A stretch of 64,000 nucleotides of DNA. It comes from an uncultured Parafilimonas sp. (GTDB taxonomy: Bacteria; Bacteroidota; Bacteroidia; Chitinophagales; Chitinophagaceae). Position 1 is the stretch's first letter, and the number at the start of each line of letters is the position of its first letter. The stretch spans positions 1-64,000 of the forward strand of contig CAIRZB010000061.1 in assembly GCA_903882935.1 (NCBI GenBank), in the 5' to 3' direction. Of this stretch, positions 55,812-64,000 are shown piece after piece. The translations under genes and the position numbers were made by a program. The notes below the pieces were generated by a model, which was not told the DNA's origin, searched no databases, and saw only the letters and a list, made by a program, of their open reading frames with translations.

Positions 55812-56045
55812 ATGAAAGCCCAATTCATCAAACTTGAGACAGTCGTTATTACATCAGATGCCGACATCGACCATGCAGAGCGTCCAGCCGAGGACGCATT
55901 CATCACCGTTAATGCCAACAACATATCGTCCATAAGACGGATGAACTACAACGATACCGTCCAAACCATGGTGCTGATGGTGGGCGGCGAGCGTTTTGGT
56001 GTGCAAGAGCTGCCAGAAGATATTGTAGCATTGGCCGGGCATTAA
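55812..56045 (+). CDS. Small protein of unknown function
   Basis: The 77-residue acidic protein starts MKAQFIKLETVVITSDADI. Predicted beta strands include FITVNANNISSIRRM and VLMVGGERFGVQELPEDI. The pattern (a positioning strand, a short loop, a GGERFGVQE strand, a final helix) recalls small FlbD-like or DNA-binding folds, but the resemblance is weak. A good terminator follows 46 bases after its stop, which supports a real gene. Confidence 0.65.
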   Translation: MKAQFIKLETVVITSDADIDHAERPAEDAFITVNANNISSIRRMNYNDTVQTMVLMVGGERFGVQELPEDIVALAGH

Positions 56046-56090
56046 GAAGGCGTTGTAAATGCTTAGCACCACCAACAAATAATGGTGTTT

Positions 56091-56117
56091 AAAGCGCGGT
56101 TGATTCGCGCTTTTTTT
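56091..56117 (+). terminator. Rho-independent terminator
   Basis: AAAGCGCG / CGCGCTTT stem (8 bp, 7-base loop) followed by TTTTTTT. Confidence 0.85.
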
Positions 56118-56175
56118 ACTTTTACTTTTTATCACCGGGAAGCAATGGGGTTTTCAAATTACTAAACATTACGCT

Positions 56176-56511
56176 ATGCCGCAGTTTCTGATACTTGCAA
56201 ACGACTATACTGATGCCTATGCGTTGGAGAGGCGGTTGGCCATAAGGCCGCAACATCTTGAGCGCATGTCCGTTGAAAAAGCCGCCGGTAATGTTGTTTT
56301 TGCCGGGGCAAAACTGGGCGATGACGGCAACATGGTTGGCTCAATGCTGGTAATCAGTGCTGATTCTGTTGCGGCCGCACGCCAGTGGGCACAGCAAGAC
56401 CCCTATGTGACGGAGAAGGTTTGGGAATCAGTAGAAGTGCTGCCGTTTAAGGTGGCGGAAATACCAACAGCAGACGCTCCCAATCATGCCCCCACCCCTA
56501 AAGCGGGCTAA
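56176..56511 (+). CDS. YciI family protein
   Basis: A 111-residue single-domain protein with the YciI signatures: RRLAIRPQHLERM (His-containing), GAKLGDDGNMVGSMLVI, and AQQDPYVTEKVWESVEVLPF with the Asp of DPY. The family is related to muconolactone isomerase-like ferredoxin folds, and its function is unclear. The C-terminal 15 residues are a Pro-rich tail. It stands alone. Confidence 0.93.
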   Translation: MPQFLILANDYTDAYALERRLAIRPQHLERMSVEKAAGNVVFAGAKLGDDGNMVGSMLVISADSVAAARQWAQQDPYVTEKVWESVEVLPFKVAEIPTADAPNHAPTPKAG

Positions 56512-56624
56512 TAAGCCATCACCAAAGCATATTTCTAGGTTATTAAGAGGTAACCTTCCACACAACAAAAATCCTTAACGTGGTGTTATATAGCAGGTAT
56601 TTAATTTTGCAGTAACTTACACTT

Positions 56625-57722
56625 ATGTTAGGACACAGATTTGTGCAGTACGACCCCAACGCACAGGGGAAAACACGTTTTGAGCAGATGCTCGACCTTT
56701 TGATGCAATTACTTACCTACACCAACGGGGATATTACAGAGGCTTTGCAGTGGATGAACGAACTGGATAAAAAATACCAGCTTACCGATGACGAATACGG
56801 CATGGGGGATTTTATCGACGACCTTAAGCAAAACGGCTACATAAAGGAAGACCAACAATCCGGCGCCATTGAAATAACCGGTAAAAGCGAGCAAACCATC
56901 CGTAAGCGTAGCTTGGAAGAGATTTTTGGCAAGCTTAAAAAAACAAAACAAGGTAACCACAATACCTTTAAACCCGGCCAAGGCGATGAAATGAACCCCG
57001 AATCGCGCCCTTTTCAGTTTGGCGACATGTTGGAGCAGATAGATTTTACCGAAAGCATTCGCAATGCCCAAATTAACCATGGGGTGGAAAGCTTTAACAT
57101 GCAGGAGGATGATTTGCAAATACGGGAAAACGATTTTAGGGCGCAAACTTCTACGGTGCTGATGATTGACATTTCCCACTCCATGATATTATACGGGGAA
57201 GACAGGATAACCCCTGCCAAAAAAGTAGCCATGGCATTGAGTGAGCTGATAACCACCAAATATCCCAAAGATACGTTGGACATTGTGGTGTTTGGCAACG
57301 ATGCGTGGCCTGTGGAAATTAAGGACCTGCCTTACCTACAAGTTGGCCCTTACCACACCAACACGGTTGCCGGGCTTGAGCTGGCAATGGATTTGCTCCG
57401 CCGCAGGCGCAACCCCAACAAGCAGATTTTTATGATTACCGACGGTAAGCCCACCTGCTTAAAAATAGGGAAGCGCTACTATAAAAACAGCTTTGGGTTA
57501 GATAGGCGCATTACCACCCGCTGCCTTAACTTGGCCGCGCAGTGTAAAAAGCTAAAAATACCCATCACCACGTTTATGATAGCCAGCGACCCCTACCTGC
57601 AAAGGTTTGTAACAGAGTTTACCGAAACCAACAACGGTAAAGCTTTTTTTGCCAACCTGGATAAACTAGGCGCATTTATCTTCAAGGACTTTGAGAGCGG
57701 GAAAAGGAAGACAGTGTATTAG
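56625..57722 (+). CDS. VWA domain protein (MoxR-associated)
   Basis: This 365-residue protein begins MLGHRFVQYDPNAQGK. A helical N-terminal half (about 1-165) leads to a von Willebrand A domain (about 175-365) with MIDAS DISHSM (D-x-S-x-S), YHTNTVAGLELAMDLL and MITDGKPTC. Proteins like this act with MoxR-type AAA ATPases to remodel or load metal into partner complexes. The partner ATPase (58470-60020) lies downstream, separated by a toxin-antitoxin pair. Confidence 0.9.
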   Translation: MLGHRFVQYDPNAQGKTRFEQMLDLLMQLLTYTNGDITEALQWMNELDKKYQLTDDEYGMGDFIDDLKQNGYIKEDQQSGAIEITGKSEQTIRKRSLEEIFGKLKKTKQGNHNTFKPGQGDEMNPESRPFQFGDMLEQIDFTESIRNAQINHGVESFNMQEDDLQIRENDFRAQTSTVLMIDISHSMILYGEDRITPAKKVAMALSELITTKYPKDTLDIVVFGNDAWPVEIKDLPYLQVGPYHTNTVAGLELAMDLLRRRRNPNKQIFMITDGKPTCLKIGKRYYKNSFGLDRRITTRCLNLAAQCKKLKIPITTFMIASDPYLQRFVTEFTETNNGKAFFANLDKLGAFIFKDFESGKRKTVY

Positions 57723-57806
57723 TTGATAGTCGGTAAGAAGGAAAGTTGGAAAGTCAGGAAGAAGGGAAGACGGTTATTAATACAGAATAAAATAAAAATT
57801 ACAGCC

Positions 57807-58043
57807 ATGGCTGAATTTATTGTAAACATAGCGCCTGAAAAAGAGGCATTAATAAAAGAGCTAGTTGAACAGCTGGGCGGGAGTGTGGATAATGTAGCGC
57901 CGAAAAAAGTAAAGTCAAAGGCGGTTTTAGCCCCCAAGGAACTTTTAGTAAGAGAAATTAAAGATGCTGTGGAGGAGTTGAAACTTGTGCGTGCAGGTAA
58001 AAAGAAATTAAGGAACGCTGAAGATTTTTTAAATGAGCTATGA
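57807..58043 (+). CDS. Putative antitoxin of a RelE/ParE-type pair
   Basis: The 78-residue basic protein starts MAEFIVNIAPEKEALIKELV. Its C-terminal part (PKELLVREIKDAVEELKLVRAGKKKLRNAEDFLNEL) is the type of segment that inserts in a toxin. It overlaps the toxin frame by 11 bases and lies between the VWA and AAA genes. A frame open from 57723 exists, but the ATG at 57807 looks natural. Confidence 0.8.
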   Translation: MAEFIVNIAPEKEALIKELVEQLGGSVDNVAPKKVKSKAVLAPKELLVREIKDAVEELKLVRAGKKKLRNAEDFLNEL

Positions 58044-58362
58044 AATACTACCACTGGGCAGCTTTGAGCGCAAAGCCACTAGGCTAATTAAAAAATATCC
58101 TTCTCTTAAGAATGAATTGTTTGAATTAGTCGAAAAGTTGAAAATAAATCCCCAAGAAGGCACCCCAATAGGTAACAATTGCTTCAAAATCAGATTACCT
58201 ATTGCTTCGAAAGGAAAAGGCAAATCCGGTGGTGCAAGAATAATTACCAATGTAGTTGTTAAGCATCTTACTGTTTATCTTATTTCAATTTACGACAAGG
58301 CTGAGCAGGAGAGCTTAAGCAACAAAGAGTTGAGGGAGTTATTGAAAAAAGTGCCTTTATGA
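58033..58362 (+). CDS. RelE/ParE-type toxin
   Basis: The 109-residue protein starts MSYEILPLGSFERKATRLIKKYPS. It has the RelE/ParE fold pattern: two N-terminal helices, then the strands NCFKIRLPIASKGKGKSGGARIITNVVV and VYLISIYDKAEQE, ending with a helix. Basic residues (R, K) in the centre fit ribosome-dependent mRNA cleavage. The pair should be autoregulated. Confidence 0.88.
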   Translation: MSYEILPLGSFERKATRLIKKYPSLKNELFELVEKLKINPQEGTPIGNNCFKIRLPIASKGKGKSGGARIITNVVVKHLTVYLISIYDKAEQESLSNKELRELLKKVPL

Positions 58363-58469
58363 TATTGGTCGTATTTATGCCCCATTCAATTGAAATGATA
58401 TAAGAGAGCGACACAATCCATGCCCAATAATAGTACATCAGCCGGATTAAAAAATATAAATACCAACGA

Positions 58470-60020
58470 ATGAATATTGAGAAGATTAAGACATTAGGCG
58501 ATTTAAAAAAAAGTGGCTACAAGTCACTTGGCATTAAAGATGAGATACGCAGAAACCTGATTGCAAAAATACGCAGTAAAGAAAACCCGTTTCCGGGCAT
58601 TTTAGGTTATGAGGATTCTGTTATTCCCGATACAGAAAGGGCCATACTAAGTCGGCACAATATTTTGTTTCTTGGTTTGCGTGGCCAGGCCAAAACACGC
58701 ATGGCCAGGCAGATGATAAACCTTTTGGATGAATACATACCCGCCATTGCTGGCAGCGAGGTGAATGACGACCCATTGAACCCATTGAGCAAGTATGGTA
58801 AAGACCAAATTGCCGAGCATGCCGATGAAACACCCATCCACTGGATACACCGCAGTGAACGCTATGGGGAGAAACTAGCCACCCCAGATGTTAGTGTGGC
58901 TGATTTGATTGGCGATATTGACCCCATAAAGGCAGCCAACCTGCGCCTAAGCTTTGCGGATGAACGCGTGATACATTACGGCATCATACCGCGCAGCAAC
59001 AGGTGCATTTTTGTTATAAATGAGATACCCGATTTACAGGCACGTATCCAGGTGGCATTATTCAATATTTTAGAGGAAGGTGATATACAGATACGTGGCT
59101 TTAAATTGCGTATGCCGTTGGATATACTGTTTGTGTTCACGGCCAATCCCGAGGATTATACCAACCGTGGCAGCATTGTAACGCCGCTGAAAGACCGTAT
59201 ACAAAGCCAAATATTGACCCACTATCCCAAAACGATTGAAACCTCACTGGCAATTACGGAGCAGGAGGCCAATATATTACCTGAGCAAAAAGACTTGGTA
59301 AATGTAAGCGACCTTATTAAACGCTTAATTGAACAAATAGCCTTTGAAGCACGCAACAATGAATATGTTGACAAAAAGAGCGGTGTTAGTGCAAGGCTTA
59401 CCATTGCGGCTTTTGAAAACGCAGTGAGCAGTGCGGAACGTAGGGCCATTATATTTAATGAAAAGCAAACCCAAGTTTGGATTACTGACCTTATTGGGGT
59501 TATTCCATCCATAACCGGTAAAATTGAGCTGGTGTACGAGGGTGAGCAGGAAGGGCCTTTTCAAGTGGCGGTAAACCTGTTGGATAAAGCCATCCGTACA
59601 CAGTTTCTTACTTGGTTCCCTAACCCAGAGGCGTTGAAGAAAAGGAAGAACACCGGCAAAGCATCGCAGCAACAACCCGCCAAAGAGGATGAAAACCCTT
59701 ACAAAGGCATTACCAAATGGTTTGATAGCGGCAACCATGTTGACCTATTTGTGGATATGAAGGATGCCGAAAAAATTCAAGCATTGTACAAAGTTGACGG
59801 GCTATATGGTTTAGTGAAGAAATTTTTCCCTTATGCCAATGAAAAAGAAAATGCCCTGATGATGGAGTTTGTGCTGCATGGCTTGGCAGCGTACTCGTTA
59901 ATCAGCAAAAAGGTAATTGAAGGCAAAATTGAATTTAAAGACCTCATCGGCAGTATGATGAACCTGGGCAAAATGAATTTTAGTGAAGAGGACGATTTGA
60001 GCGACGAGGATTTTAGATAA
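58470..60020 (+). CDS. MoxR/magnesium-chelatase-type AAA ATPase
   Basis: The 516-residue ATPase has Walker A GLRGQAKTRMARQ near residue 70, Walker B CIFVINEIPDLQARIQ and the sensor VFTANPEDYTNRGSIVTPLKDRI, as in BchI/MoxR-like proteins. The C-terminal half contains a lid, then a helical segment. A low-complexity Lys/Gln linker (NTGKASQQQPAKEDEN) lies near 390-405. It works with the VWA protein encoded upstream; the pair is interrupted by a toxin-antitoxin module. Confidence 0.92.
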   Translation: MNIEKIKTLGDLKKSGYKSLGIKDEIRRNLIAKIRSKENPFPGILGYEDSVIPDTERAILSRHNILFLGLRGQAKTRMARQMINLLDEYIPAIAGSEVNDDPLNPLSKYGKDQIAEHADETPIHWIHRSERYGEKLATPDVSVADLIGDIDPIKAANLRLSFADERVIHYGIIPRSNRCIFVINEIPDLQARIQVALFNILEEGDIQIRGFKLRMPLDILFVFTANPEDYTNRGSIVTPLKDRIQSQILTHYPKTIETSLAITEQEANILPEQKDLVNVSDLIKRLIEQIAFEARNNEYVDKKSGVSARLTIAAFENAVSSAERRAIIFNEKQTQVWITDLIGVIPSITGKIELVYEGEQEGPFQVAVNLLDKAIRTQFLTWFPNPEALKKRKNTGKASQQQPAKEDENPYKGITKWFDSGNHVDLFVDMKDAEKIQALYKVDGLYGLVKKFFPYANEKENALMMEFVLHGLAAYSLISKKVIEGKIEFKDLIGSMMNLGKMNFSEEDDLSDEDFR

Positions 60021-60038
60021 AAACTTTCTTTTGTATTG

Positions 60039-60074
60039 CCCCTCCCTGTTTAAATGGGGAGGGGTATTTTTTTC
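60039..60074 (+). terminator. Rho-independent terminator after the AAA gene
   Basis: CCCCTCCC / GGGAGGGG stem with a 10-base loop, followed by TATTTTTTT, 19 bases after the stop. Confidence 0.85.
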
Positions 60075-60162
60075 GGGTCATAAGCCAACCTGTCAACGAG
60101 GTAAAATTAATTAACGCAAATTGCACTGCGGGTGTTTTACTAAGTGTTAGCAAGCGCTGTTT

Positions 60163-60628
60163 TTACGCGTGTGCCACTTGGTCTCGAGATGCCTTAATTT
60201 CATCGTGACAAGCCCTAAGCGCCCCTTTTTGTGTGCTGATGAGTTCTCTTAAAAAATTGAGAATGCCTGGTTCTGCCAACGCCTGCTGGTAAGCATTTTT
60301 GGTCTGCCTCCTCGCTATGTTCCAGGCTTTGTAATATTTCGTGGCCTGTGTGGCCCGAAAAATTGGCCTTAAAGTTCATCCACCCAAGGTAAATCTTGCG
60401 ACCGGCGGTGGTACCGCTTTCTATGTCGCTTTTTAGGTTTTCAACTTCGCTGCCCAGCTCCATTTTTGCTTGGCGTCTATCGTCAATCACCTGCAAAAAC
60501 AGCGGTGTTAAATCCGCGTATTCGTCCTTTGGGTGTTGCAGTGCTTGCTCGTAACCCATAATACGGTGGTTGTTAAAGGCAACAAGGTCATTTAACACCT
60601 CTGCGATATGTGCATTTGATGTTTACAT
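60163..60628 (-). pseudogene. DUF2383/PA2169-like gene broken twice
   Basis: The intact reading would begin at the ATG at 60626-60628, but codon 2 is TAA (60623-60625). From codon 3, TSNAHIAEVLNDLVAFNNHR continues in frame and matches the helical PA2169/DUF2383 proteins. Near 60285, after ...SEEADQ, an extra A in a run of five (minus strand) shifts the frame. Skipping it restores NAYQQALAEPGILNFLRELI and RACHDEIKASRDQVAHA, ending at 60163. Two defects make this a pseudogene; a truncated 127-residue product from GTG 60598 is possible. Confidence 0.7.
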
Positions 60629-60772
60629 GGTTATCATTTTTATATGTACCGTATCGTAAAAAACTATGCCAACGTAACACCGAGGGCAATGCCCGGCTCG
60701 ATTGTATGATTTTTAGTGTCATTCAAAATGTTAAAAAAATCCGCTGATTTTTTTATTTCGGATGGGCCTAAC

Positions 60773-60828
60773 AAAAAAAGCAAGGCCTCCAAAAACACGC
60801 TTTAGTAGGGTGTTTTTAAAGGCCTTGT
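60773..60828 (-). terminator. Terminator after the caspase-TPR gene
   Basis: CAAGGCC..AAAAACAC pairs with GTGTTTTT..GGCCTTG across a short loop. On the minus strand the stem is followed by CTTTTTTTG. It ends the large minus-strand gene. Confidence 0.75.
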
Positions 60829-60893
60829 TTTTAACGATTTTGTTGAATATCTCTTGGGCAATTAAACCCACGCATTCGGACTTTATTGGGCTG

Positions 60894-63800
60894 CTAAAAA
60901 TATTTGTTAAACAGGTCTTTAAACTGTTTCTCTGCTTTAAATTCAGCATAATTTTTATCACCTTTCACAATTGCCTTGGGTATCGTTTTTGTTTGGAATG
61001 CTTTTTCGAAGAGTATCATAGCCTCGGCAGTCTTTTTTTGCTCAAACAATACAGAAGCCAGCCCATAAGCACCTATAGCATTAGCGTCTGAACTGTCTTT
61101 TGTATAAGACTTATTATAAAAAATGTAGGCACTATCGTAATTGGCTAAGTTATAGAATGCGCTACCCAATTCGTTGTTAAAGGTTGGGTATGTTGTATCC
61201 TGGCCATTTTTTAAAATGGCTAGGTAATCTTTTGTAGCGTCTGCATAAGCACCTGTTTGAATTTGGCAAAACCCGCGGTAATAAACAGCGGAAGGTAATT
61301 CCTGCGATGTATCAAACTGTATCGCGGTTGAATATAACTGGATAGCTTTTGGGAAATTGCCTTTTTGCCTATACACACCAGCACTATTGTAATTCCAGAT
61401 ATAATTGTTGGGATCGTAACTAAGTGCTTTGTCAATTTTTTCAATCGCATTGTCCACATTGCCGCTTTTTTCATAACTCTTGCCTAGGTTGTAATACGCT
61501 TTCGCATAATTTTCATCAAACCTCACTGCTTTTTTCAACACCTGGATTGACTGGTCGAGCAGGTTTGTTTGGTAATAGGCGTAACCAAGGTTATTATTCA
61601 ATTTGGCTTTTACCCCGTCGCTCATATTTGCGCCTTTATTGTCGTCAATCAATTTCAAAGTCTGCTCATAGGCAGGTACGGCATTGGCATAATCTTCCAT
61701 TTCAAAATAACAATCGGCTTTTCCTTGCAGCGCGGCTATATTGCCCGGGTTCAACTTTACAATTCCGTCAAAATTTCGCAAAGCACTGTCAAACTTGGTT
61801 AAATTAAAGTAGGCGTAGCCTCTTTTGTAGAGCGCATCTATATAGTCATTCCTTAGGTAAACAGCACTGTCATAGCTTTTTATAGCCTTTTGGTACTGCT
61901 TAAGTTCGTATAAATAATTGCCTTGTTGAAACCTATATTCTGGTGAAACTGGGTTTACCAATATAGCCCTGCCTACATAAACCAAGGCTGACTCGTACAG
62001 CTTTTTGGCTGCGTCTTCAGTAGCAAGAAAGTTAATATCATCGGCAAACGTTGCAATTTTAGCCAAATAAACACTATCCAATGCTCTTGATCTTGCCGTT
62101 TTAAAATCAAAGGCCGCATCATCAATCTTATTTTGGTTAATAAAGCATGTGCCGCGGTAAAAATAATACACGGCTGGTATAGGGTCTAGCTTTAACGCCG
62201 CATTAAAATCGTCCAGTGCTTTTTGGTAATTGCTTTGGTCTAAATAAATCATGCCCCTGTCATAATACGCTTCAGTATACCTCGTATTTAGGTTTATGGC
62301 ATTGCTAAGGTCGTCTATGGCCTCGTCTTGGGAGTTAATCTCTTTTGAATGGTGCAGGGCGTACAACTTCATGTAAATTGAAATGTCGTCTTCAATTTTA
62401 AGGTAAAGTTTGTAATCGTCCATCGCCTCGCGTTTTCTGCCGTATTTTTCTTTCAGTTCAGCCCTGGCCTTTATACCCCTCAAATAAGTTGGTTCAACTG
62501 ATATAGCACTGTTCAAATCGTTTAATGCATCGCTATAGTAGCTTGATTTTGGGTCACCGGCCGCTAATGCATCGTAGCAACGCGACCTCCCCAAGAAATA
62601 CTCCTTGTCGTTAGAAGTTTTTAACATCCGGCTATATTCTTTGGCTGCATTCTTAGATTGATAAATTTTCATAAGCCCGTCCATCCGCTCCAAAAAGCCA
62701 ATCTTTTCAAACAATGCATTCCTCAGCGGACCAAGGGAATCTTTTTTCTCAGGTTTAATATCCAATGCCTTGTTGTACCATTTTAGTGCTTTAGTATGGT
62801 TGTCTTTGGCCTCGTTGTAATTTGCTGAGTCGAGGCACATGCGGTAATGGTCATCTGGCGACAGGTTTACCAGCTTGGTTACTTGGTCCAACAGGTTTTT
62901 TGCATGCGTGTTATATGGATCAGGGTTTGCAGCAACTGCCTTTTGAAATATGTTCAAAGCTTCGGCTAAGTGCTCTTTATCTTTTTCTATTTTGCCTGCG
63001 TCTAACAATGAATCGTAGATGGCTTTTTTTCGAACAAAATCAAGCTTTGCATTTTCCTCCTTCAACTTTTGCTCGGCAATTTCCTCAGGCGTTTTTACAT
63101 GGTTGGGGTCAACCATTTTTCGCTTGAAATAAAACTGCCCGCCGCTACTGTTGGATACATTTTGAAAATCCTTACATACCGGGGTTCTGCCCGATTCGTT
63201 TTGCACGGGTTTATATATGTCGTTATATAAATTACCGGTAGAGTAATAGTGGGTTGTGTTTAACTTTAAAAACTCGATGATGTTGGGTATAAACACACTT
63301 ACGCCCGGCACTGTTTCAGCAGAGCCGCTGGTAAGAAACTGCCTGCTGGGCTGGCGGTACTCCAATTTGCTGGGTACATATTCGTCGGCAATTGACCTTA
63401 GTGCACCACTAAAACAAGCATCAGCCATTACCAATATGTGTTTGGCCTGGCGGTTCTGTAACATATCGGTTATTTCCGTGTTAGATATGTAATCAAGCCT
63501 GTCAGTGGCTAACGAGGGTACCCAGTAAGCCATGTTATTTTCAAGGTAACCGTGGCCGCCGTAAAAAATAAGCACATTGTCATCCTCACCCAAACTTCCT
63601 AACTTATTGTAAACACCCCTTAAAATATCCTGCTTGGTTTTGTTATAAAGTGTAATAATGTTTTCTGGTTTAAAACTGTATTCGTCAACCAACTCCTGTT
63701 TCAAGCGCTCCGCCTCCACAATGGTTGAGTCAAGCGCAGGCCATTTGCCAGTATAGTTGGTACAGGCAATAAAAATTGCATGAAAATTTTCGTTATCACT

Positions 63801-64000
63801 AATAGGCGGTATAACTAAGTCCTCAGAGGCAGAGGCTGCTGCCTTGGTAAATAAGTGGAACATGGTATCCGTGGCAATGTTTTGCTTGTTCCATGCCTGT
63901 ATTTGCAACGTTGTGCAGGTATCGCTTATAAAAGTCTCGAAATAACCGGAGGTATCTGTGTTTTGTAGGTTTATCGTGGTTCCATTTACTTTAACTATGC
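60894..64000 (-). CDS. Caspase-family peptidase with long TPR array (partial)
   Basis: The frame is open to the right edge, so the N-terminus is missing and only about 1035 residues are seen. The visible start (VKVNGTTINLQNTDTSGYFETFISDT) looks like a carboxypeptidase-regulatory/Ig-like fold. Next is a caspase (C14) domain with catalytic His in FYGGHGYLENN (63541-63565) and Cys in MADACFSGAL (63405-63425). A long run of TPR repeats follows (about 62950 down to 60920). The protein is probably exported or envelope-facing, though its signal would lie outside the window. A role in protein processing or cell death is inferred. Confidence 0.85.
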   Translation of the reverse strand, partial: IVKVNGTTINLQNTDTSGYFETFISDTCTTLQIQAWNKQNIATDTMFHLFTKAAASASEDLVIPPISDNENFHAIFIACTNYTGKWPALDSTIVEAERLKQELVDEYSFKPENIITLYNKTKQDILRGVYNKLGSLGEDDNVLIFYGGHGYLENNMAYWVPSLATDRLDYISNTEITDMLQNRQAKHILVMADACFSGALRSIADEYVPSKLEYRQPSRQFLTSGSAETVPGVSVFIPNIIEFLKLNTTHYYSTGNLYNDIYKPVQNESGRTPVCKDFQNVSNSSGGQFYFKRKMVDPNHVKTPEEIAEQKLKEENAKLDFVRKKAIYDSLLDAGKIEKDKEHLAEALNIFQKAVAANPDPYNTHAKNLLDQVTKLVNLSPDDHYRMCLDSANYNEAKDNHTKALKWYNKALDIKPEKKDSLGPLRNALFEKIGFLERMDGLMKIYQSKNAAKEYSRMLKTSNDKEYFLGRSRCYDALAAGDPKSSYYSDALNDLNSAISVEPTYLRGIKARAELKEKYGRKREAMDDYKLYLKIEDDISIYMKLYALHHSKEINSQDEAIDDLSNAINLNTRYTEAYYDRGMIYLDQSNYQKALDDFNAALKLDPIPAVYYFYRGTCFINQNKIDDAAFDFKTARSRALDSVYLAKIATFADDINFLATEDAAKKLYESALVYVGRAILVNPVSPEYRFQQGNYLYELKQYQKAIKSYDSAVYLRNDYIDALYKRGYAYFNLTKFDSALRNFDGIVKLNPGNIAALQGKADCYFEMEDYANAVPAYEQTLKLIDDNKGANMSDGVKAKLNNNLGYAYYQTNLLDQSIQVLKKAVRFDENYAKAYYNLGKSYEKSGNVDNAIEKIDKALSYDPNNYIWNYNSAGVYRQKGNFPKAIQLYSTAIQFDTSQELPSAVYYRGFCQIQTGAYADATKDYLAILKNGQDTTYPTFNNELGSAFYNLANYDSAYIFYNKSYTKDSSDANAIGAYGLASVLFEQKKTAEAMILFEKAFQTKTIPKAIVKGDKNYAEFKAEKQFKDLFNKYF

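Overview
The window looks like a chromosomal segment of a Bacteroidota bacterium, probably of the Chitinophagales/Sphingobacteriales side. The signs are a type IX secretion plug protein, DUF3857 transglutaminase-like proteins, DUF2911, DUF4199, DUF6132 and GSCFA proteins, many small lipoproteins with a lipobox cysteine, a glycine-rich RRM protein, almost no Shine-Dalgarno sequences, and a mid-range GC content. No phage, plasmid replication gene, insertion sequence, CRISPR array or rRNA was seen. There is one tRNA, tRNA-Pro(GGG).

Left part (1-16 kb): a two-gene ATPase plus small DUF4276/TOPRIM-like unit that resembles a defence pair; a 240-bp-period tandem repeat built from small hairpins; an SF1 helicase with a Myb-like tail; ruvX, def and a coupled secreted protein; two related lipoproteins; the T9SS plug protein; an amylase C-terminal fragment; and a tandem pair of transglutaminase-like proteins, of which only the first keeps the catalytic triad.

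Surface-sugar part (16-23.5 kb, all minus strand): hddA, gmhA and hddC for GDP-D-glycero-alpha-D-manno-heptose, with a 7-bp minisatellite just upstream. Next come two glycosyltransferases, a DUF4199 membrane protein and a dihydroorotase-like protein that has lost its metal ligands.

Central part (23.7-44 kb): tRNA-Pro, a large secreted protein, ribBA, a PIG-L deacetylase, a DM13/YceI envelope group, a sodium:solute symporter translationally coupled to a 39-residue membrane protein, a PAS protein that has a phospho-acceptor helix but no ATPase domain, methylmalonate-semialdehyde dehydrogenase, pcm, a lipase-like hydrolase, DUF2911, an RRM protein, and a histidine kinase/response regulator pair.

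Right part (44-64 kb): a c-type cytochrome, a YtxH protein, a Gfo/Idh/MocA oxidoreductase, miaE, a GSCFA protein carrying an in-frame repeat insertion, a frameshifted SnoaL-like gene, and a histidine-degradation cluster (MarR, hutH, hutU) interrupted by a PIN-type toxin-antitoxin pair. A VWA/MoxR-ATPase pair follows, interrupted by a RelE/ParE-type pair, then a doubly broken DUF2383 gene, and finally a large caspase-TPR protein that runs off the right edge.

Two themes run through the window. Small toxin-antitoxin pairs sit between functionally linked genes, and short palindromic repeats are dispersed between genes and sometimes inside them. All family assignments come from reading motifs; no database search was run.
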